Notes under the pieces: generated by a model
Databases searched by the model: none
Seen by the model: only the letters and a program-made list of their open reading frames with translations
What the model was told of the DNA's origin: nothing
Assembly: GCA_003483675.1 (NCBI GenBank)
Contig: DMYK01000440.1
Coordinates: forward strand, 4,835 to 13,174
Source of the DNA: Microcoleaceae cyanobacterium UBA11344
GTDB taxonomy: Bacteria; Cyanobacteriota; Cyanobacteriia; Cyanobacteriales; Microcoleaceae
Direction of reading: 5' to 3'
DNA: 8,340 bases
Made by a program: the position numbers and the translations under genes
Shown here: positions 5,482-8,340 of the stretch, in pieces
Layout of the letters: the number at the start of each line of letters is the position of its first letter
Numbering within the stretch: the stretch's first letter is position 1

Positions 5482-6564
5482 TCAACTATTAGAAGCCTCT
5501 TTCAGCCAACGCTCGCGGTTACACTCATAAATCTCCTGTAGAATTTGTTTGACGTTATATTTCATTTTCCAGTCTGGATAGTGACTAGCGAATTTTGAAT
5601 TGTCGCTAATCCACCAAATGTGATCGCCAATCCGATTACCTTCAGCATAAGTCCAATTGAATTTGCGCGAGGCAATTGCCTCGCACATTTCGATCGCTTC
5701 TAGCATCGAACAATTGCTGTACCGGCCACCTCCTGTATTATAAACTTCTCCACTTCTGGGAGCTTTAACAAACTCATAAAATGCCGAAATTAAATCTGCA
5801 CTGTGAATGTTATCGCGGACTTGCTTGCCTTTGTAGCCAAACACGGTGTAGGGAGTTCCCGTCACGGCACACTTCATCAAATAGGCGAGGAAGCCGTGCA
5901 ATTGAGTTCCAGAATGATTCGGCCCCGTCAGACAGCCACCGCGAAAACAAGCGGTTTTCATATCAAAATAGCGACCGTATTCTTGAACTAAAACATCAGC
6001 AGCCACCTTAGAAGCGCCAAACAAACTGTGCAAGCACTGGTCGATCGACATATCTTCTCTAATGCCGCCTTCGTAAGTATGACCAGGTTCAATTTCCCAC
6101 CTGTGTTCTAATTCCACTAAAGGCAAACTGTTGGGTGTATCACCGTATACTTTGTTGGTAGAAGTGAAAATGAAAACAGCTTTGGGACAGTACAAGCGAG
6201 TTACTTCTAAAAGATTGATAGTACCGTTGGCATTGACGGTAAAATCTATTTTAGGAGCGCGGGCCGCCCAATCGTGGCTAGGCTGGGCAGCCGTGTGAAT
6301 CACTAATTCCACATCCTCACCGTACCGCTGAAAGATATTAGTAATCGCTTCATAGTCGCGAATATCAACATCTAAATGGAAATACTTTGTCCCCAGGGAT
6401 TTTTCTAGTTGTTGGCGGTTCCAATTTGTAGAAGCATCTGCACCAAAAAAGAACTGGCGCATATTGTTGTCGATGCCAACTATATCGAAGCCTTGCTGGG
6501 CAAAAAACTTACAGGCTTCAGAGCCAATTAAACCCGCCGATCCAGTAATGATTGCAACGCCCAT
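5482..6564 (-). CDS. NAD-dependent epimerase/dehydratase, CDP-paratose 2-epimerase-like, 360 residues
   Basis: Cytoplasmic extended short-chain dehydrogenase/reductase (SDR) that probably modifies a nucleotide sugar for glycan assembly. Motifs are the Rossmann loop [10 protein letters not shown] (7-16), an acidic end of beta-2 (GIDNN, D32) favouring [13 protein letters not shown] (90-99), TSTNKVYGD (134-142) with S135, [12 protein letters not shown] (179-190), and [14 protein letters not shown] in the second half. The TSTNKVYGD and GKQVRD-HS/AEDLI pattern resembles CDP-paratose/CDP-tyvelose 2-epimerases (TyvE/RfbE). The SDR YxxxK motif reads F182-G-A-S-K186, so the catalytic Tyr is Phe. This may be normal for a subfamily or may mean altered chemistry; Y164 and Y140 are nearby candidates for a substitute. 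The start ATG 6562-6564 has only a weak AAGG nine bases upstream. It lies 59 bases after the preceding GT4 gene and is followed by a decayed duplicate of its own 3' end. The substrate is not determined. Confidence 0.88.
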   Translation of the reverse strand: MGVAIITGSAGLIGSEACKFFAQQGFDIVGIDNNMRQFFFGADASTNWNRQQLEKSLGTKYFHLDVDIRDYEAITNIFQRYGEDVELVIHTAAQPSHDWAARAPKIDFTVNANGTINLLEVTRLYCPKAVFIFTSTNKVYGDTPNSLPLVELEHRWEIEPGHTYEGGIREDMSIDQCLHSLFGASKVAADVLVQEYGRYFDMKTACFRGGCLTGPNHSGTQLHGFLAYLMKCAVTGTPYTVFGYKGKQVRDNIHSADLISAFYEFVKAPRSGEVYNTGGGRYSNCSMLEAIEMCEAIASRKFNWTYAEGNRIGDHIWWISDNSKFASHYPDWKMKYNVKQILQEIYECNRERWLKEASNS

Positions 6565-6614
6565 ATTTCACAGCCTTAAAAAATAGAGTTTTTGTGGTTT
6601 TGTTTTGTCGAATA

Positions 6615-6641
6615 GATCGGAAGTTATCCAGACTTCCGATC
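6615..6641 (-). promoter_or_regulatory. Perfect hairpin overlapping the stop codon of the second GT4 gene
   Basis: GATCGGAAGT (6615-6624) and ACTTCCGATC (6632-6641) form a perfect 10-bp stem with a seven-base loop. On the minus strand it covers the last codons and the TAA of the upstream gene and ends 50 bases before the epimerase start. No T-run follows on either strand, so it is more likely an intercistronic mRNA-stabilising or processing hairpin than a terminator. Confidence 0.45.
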
Positions 6642-7853
6642 GACTAGATCTTCGCACAATTGGGCAAAGAATTTACCTTTGACATCCCAATCATATACTT
6701 CCCTGACGCGCTTTCGACCTGCTTCACCCAAGCGCGATCGCAATTCACGATCGATCGCTAAACACACTATAGCTTCCGCTAGACCTTGCACAGCGCGATC
6801 GGGGTCGGTAGCAGGCACTTTAATCCCCGTTTCAGCAGTCACTTGAGTAGCCGGGCCCCCCAAATCCAAACAAATTACCGGACGACCGATCCCCATCATT
6901 TCCGTGCAGACAAACCCACCAGAATCGTGCAAACTGGGATGGAGCAGAACGTGAGATTCCCCCATTTTAGAAAGAGTTTCAGCGCGAGGTAAAGCTCCCC
7001 AAAAATGTACCTGGTTCGTCAGCCCCAATTCTTTCACCAAAGCTTCTAAACGCTGCCTTTCGGGCCCGTCTCCGACAATCCAGTATTCCGATTGTTCCAG
7101 CTTCGCCTCCGCAAATGCACGGAGTCCCAAGTGTACCCCTTTCCAGTGTAAGAGACGACCGACGCTGATGAATCTAATTGGTTGCTCCGGCGGGGTTGGA
7201 AATTGCTCTAGTTCCTGAATTTCCTGCTGCGACAAACCGACTTGCGAGAAAATCTTCACGTTTTTTGCTTTCAGAAATCGCAGTCTAGCCGCCGTTTCTT
7301 CCGTAGTTGCAAGGGCGATCGCACTGCGCCGCGCCGTCAACCCCACAAACGGATCGCGTTCCCCCAATCCTTGAGCCAATTCCCGCAGAGTTTCGTAAAT
7401 TTTGCCCCGGCGGCTAAAATCTTGCCAAAAAGGCTTTGGTGCCGCTTCTGCACCCCCCACAGGCCCCCAAATGAAAGGGTGCGGTAATAATGCTAAAAAA
7501 CTGGGAGACCAATGTTTGACATAAGTTACGTGTTGTACTATGTCAAAACTTATTTCGCGATCGAGTTTCCGAGCGATAAAATAAGCCCAGATTTGCCACA
7601 AATAATAGTGCAGTTGCAGCAATCCTTGTCTCCCCTTCCAATCTTCGCTCCACCCAAAAGGATCGAAGTAAACAAAGTGCAAATTTGGCACTGGATGGAG
7701 TTTTAGTTCTGCCTCAATGTACGATCGACAAAATGTGCGAGTAAATACCCAAGTTTCGTGATATTTAGCAACTTGGAGCACAGTATTCCATCCGACTCCC
7801 TCTTCGGAGCCGAGATTTGGTTCGCAAGCAAAAGCAGATAATAGAACTTTCAT
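6624..7853 (-). CDS. GT4-type glycosyltransferase, 409 residues
   Basis: Predicted GT-B retaining glycosyltransferase, probably extending a lipid-linked oligosaccharide in the cytoplasm. The N-terminal domain begins MKVLLSAFACEPNLGSEEGVGWN, with the glycine-rich acceptor-side loop at residues 15-23, and later has GPVGGAEAAPKP. The C-terminal donor domain has SVGRLLHWKGVHLGLRAF (R233 and K238 as likely diphosphate contacts), VGDGPER, and HPSLHDSGGFVCTEMMGIGRPVICLDLGGPA. The acid pair is D310-x7-E318, with Asp in place of the first Glu. The length is normal for GT4. No Shine-Dalgarno sequence precedes ATG 7851-7853. The gene starts only 13 bases after the preceding stop, so translational coupling is likely. 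By hand count of sampled lines it is about 51-52% GC, clearly above its upstream neighbour (about 39%), which suggests a different history or selection. Substrate unknown. Confidence 0.88.
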   Translation of the reverse strand: MKVLLSAFACEPNLGSEEGVGWNTVLQVAKYHETWVFTRTFCRSYIEAELKLHPVPNLHFVYFDPFGWSEDWKGRQGLLQLHYYLWQIWAYFIARKLDREISFDIVQHVTYVKHWSPSFLALLPHPFIWGPVGGAEAAPKPFWQDFSRRGKIYETLRELAQGLGERDPFVGLTARRSAIALATTEETAARLRFLKAKNVKIFSQVGLSQQEIQELEQFPTPPEQPIRFISVGRLLHWKGVHLGLRAFAEAKLEQSEYWIVGDGPERQRLEALVKELGLTNQVHFWGALPRAETLSKMGESHVLLHPSLHDSGGFVCTEMMGIGRPVICLDLGGPATQVTAETGIKVPATDPDRAVQGLAEAIVCLAIDRELRSRLGEAGRKRVREVYDWDVKGKFFAQLCEDLVDRKSG

Positions 7854-7866
7854 CAGTTATTGATTA

Positions 7867-8340
7867 TTAATTATTAGGTTCCCTTAAAAAAGATATAACT
7901 TCGACATAACCTTTGGCCGCCGTTTCAGGAGTTTTTTGAGAAATTAGCTGTCGCGATCGCTCACCCATCGACTCAACCAAATCAGGAATATCTAGAAAAA
8001 CTTGCATTTTTTCTGCTAACTCCTTAGCATTACTGGGATCGAAAATATAACCGTTTTCCCCTTCCACAATTAATTCACAAGAAGCAGCACCATTTGAACA
8101 CAATACCGGTTTCCCAAACACCATTGCTTCTGGTACAACCATTCCCCAAACATCCTCAAAAGTAGGAAACACAAAAATATCAGCTTGCTGAAAGTAAGCA
8201 CCCAGACTTCCGTAATCTACCCATCCCACCCAATTTACTTGTTCAGAAAAATCTTGCTCTCTAATAAAAGCTTCTAATTCCTCTTGCTGGTCTCCCTTGC
8301 CAACAATCAGTAAAGTATAATCAGAATATCCTTGCTTTTT
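7867..8340 (-). CDS. GT4-type glycosyltransferase, C-terminal part, 5' end outside window
   Basis: The frame is open to the right edge of the window, giving 157 visible residues ending at TAA 7867-7869. The GTG at 8227-8229 is an internal codon, because family sequence continues upstream of it (YTLLIVGKGDQQEELEAF, then VNWVGWVDY). This is the donor-binding domain of a GT4 enzyme: LLIVGKGD, VGWVDYGSLGAYFQQADIFVFPT, and EDVWGMVVPEAMVFGKPVLCSNGAASCELI. The acid pair is D (8152-8154) x7 E (8128-8130), a form common in the EDxWG subgroup. It then has NGYIFDPSNAKELAEKM, the usual end of the fold. A complete enzyme would be about 370-400 residues. It is the most upstream visible gene of the minus-strand run and lies 13 bases before the next GT4 gene, so the two are almost certainly in one operon. 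The operon promoter lies beyond the window. It is AT-richer than its downstream neighbour. Confidence 0.88.
   Translation of the reverse strand, partial: KKQGYSDYTLLIVGKGDQQEELEAFIREQDFSEQVNWVGWVDYGSLGAYFQQADIFVFPTFEDVWGMVVPEAMVFGKPVLCSNGAASCELIVEGENGYIFDPSNAKELAEKMQVFLDIPDLVESMGERSRQLISQKTPETAAKGYVEVISFLREPNN

Noticed and set aside
7242..7706. Two plus-strand reading frames opposite the second GT4 gene
   Set aside because: Both lie within a conserved glycosyltransferase on the other strand, and their translations are Arg/Pro/Ser-rich low-complexity shadows.
8227..8229. GTG as start of a 120-residue protein
   Set aside because: The same frame continues to the window edge with recognisable GT4 sequence (LLIVGKGD), so it is an internal Val codon.
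4557..8340. Minus-strand cluster as a new defence or signalling system
   Set aside because: All four proteins are recognisable sugar-modifying or sugar-transferring enzymes, so a surface-glycan locus explains them without a new system.

Overview
The window looks like chromosomal DNA from a filamentous, non-marine cyanobacterium of the Oscillatoria/Microcoleus type. The evidence is seven copies of the palindrome GCGATCGC (HIP1) in 8.3 kb, heptanucleotide intergenic repeats (GGGAATT-type and AAGTCAA/ACTTTTT-type), moderate GC, and protein sequences of cyanobacterial character. The genus is inferred from overall feel, not from a marker gene.

Left part (1-2328, + strand): the 3' two-thirds of an aspartate ammonia-lyase gene (5' end outside the window), an unrecognised 108-residue protein, and a 319-residue DUF362 protein. 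A palindromic heptamer repeat fills the gap directly before the DUF362 start and makes that reading frame look 28 codons longer than it is. A stem-loop after the DUF362 stop is a plausible terminator.

Middle part (2329-4556): a 590-base gene-free region with several short inverted repeats and promoter-like hexamers leads into a GT4-type glycosyltransferase gene on the + strand (2919-4166). A 390-base gene-free gap follows. It contains inverted repeats and a second heptamer element that can fold as a terminator for the + strand.

Right part (4557-8340, - strand, transcribed right to left): four genes lie head to tail: a GT4 glycosyltransferase (5' end outside the window), a second GT4 glycosyltransferase, an NAD-dependent epimerase/dehydratase resembling CDP-paratose 2-epimerases, and a WecG/TagA/CpsF glycosyltransferase. 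Together with the converging GT4 gene this is the glycosyltransferase and sugar-modifying part of an exopolysaccharide or other surface-glycan locus. One enzyme would reshape a nucleotide sugar and the others would add sugars one at a time to a lipid-linked precursor. Polymerase, flippase and export genes are not visible, so the product cannot be named.

Most unusual points: a decayed, in-frame duplicate of the 3' end of the epimerase gene sits between it and the wecG-like gene and supplies a misleading start codon for the latter. The epimerase has Phe where the SDR catalytic Tyr is expected. A perfect 10-bp hairpin overlaps the stop codon of the second GT4 gene. I see no CRISPR array, transposase, tRNA, rRNA or clear new defence or signalling system.
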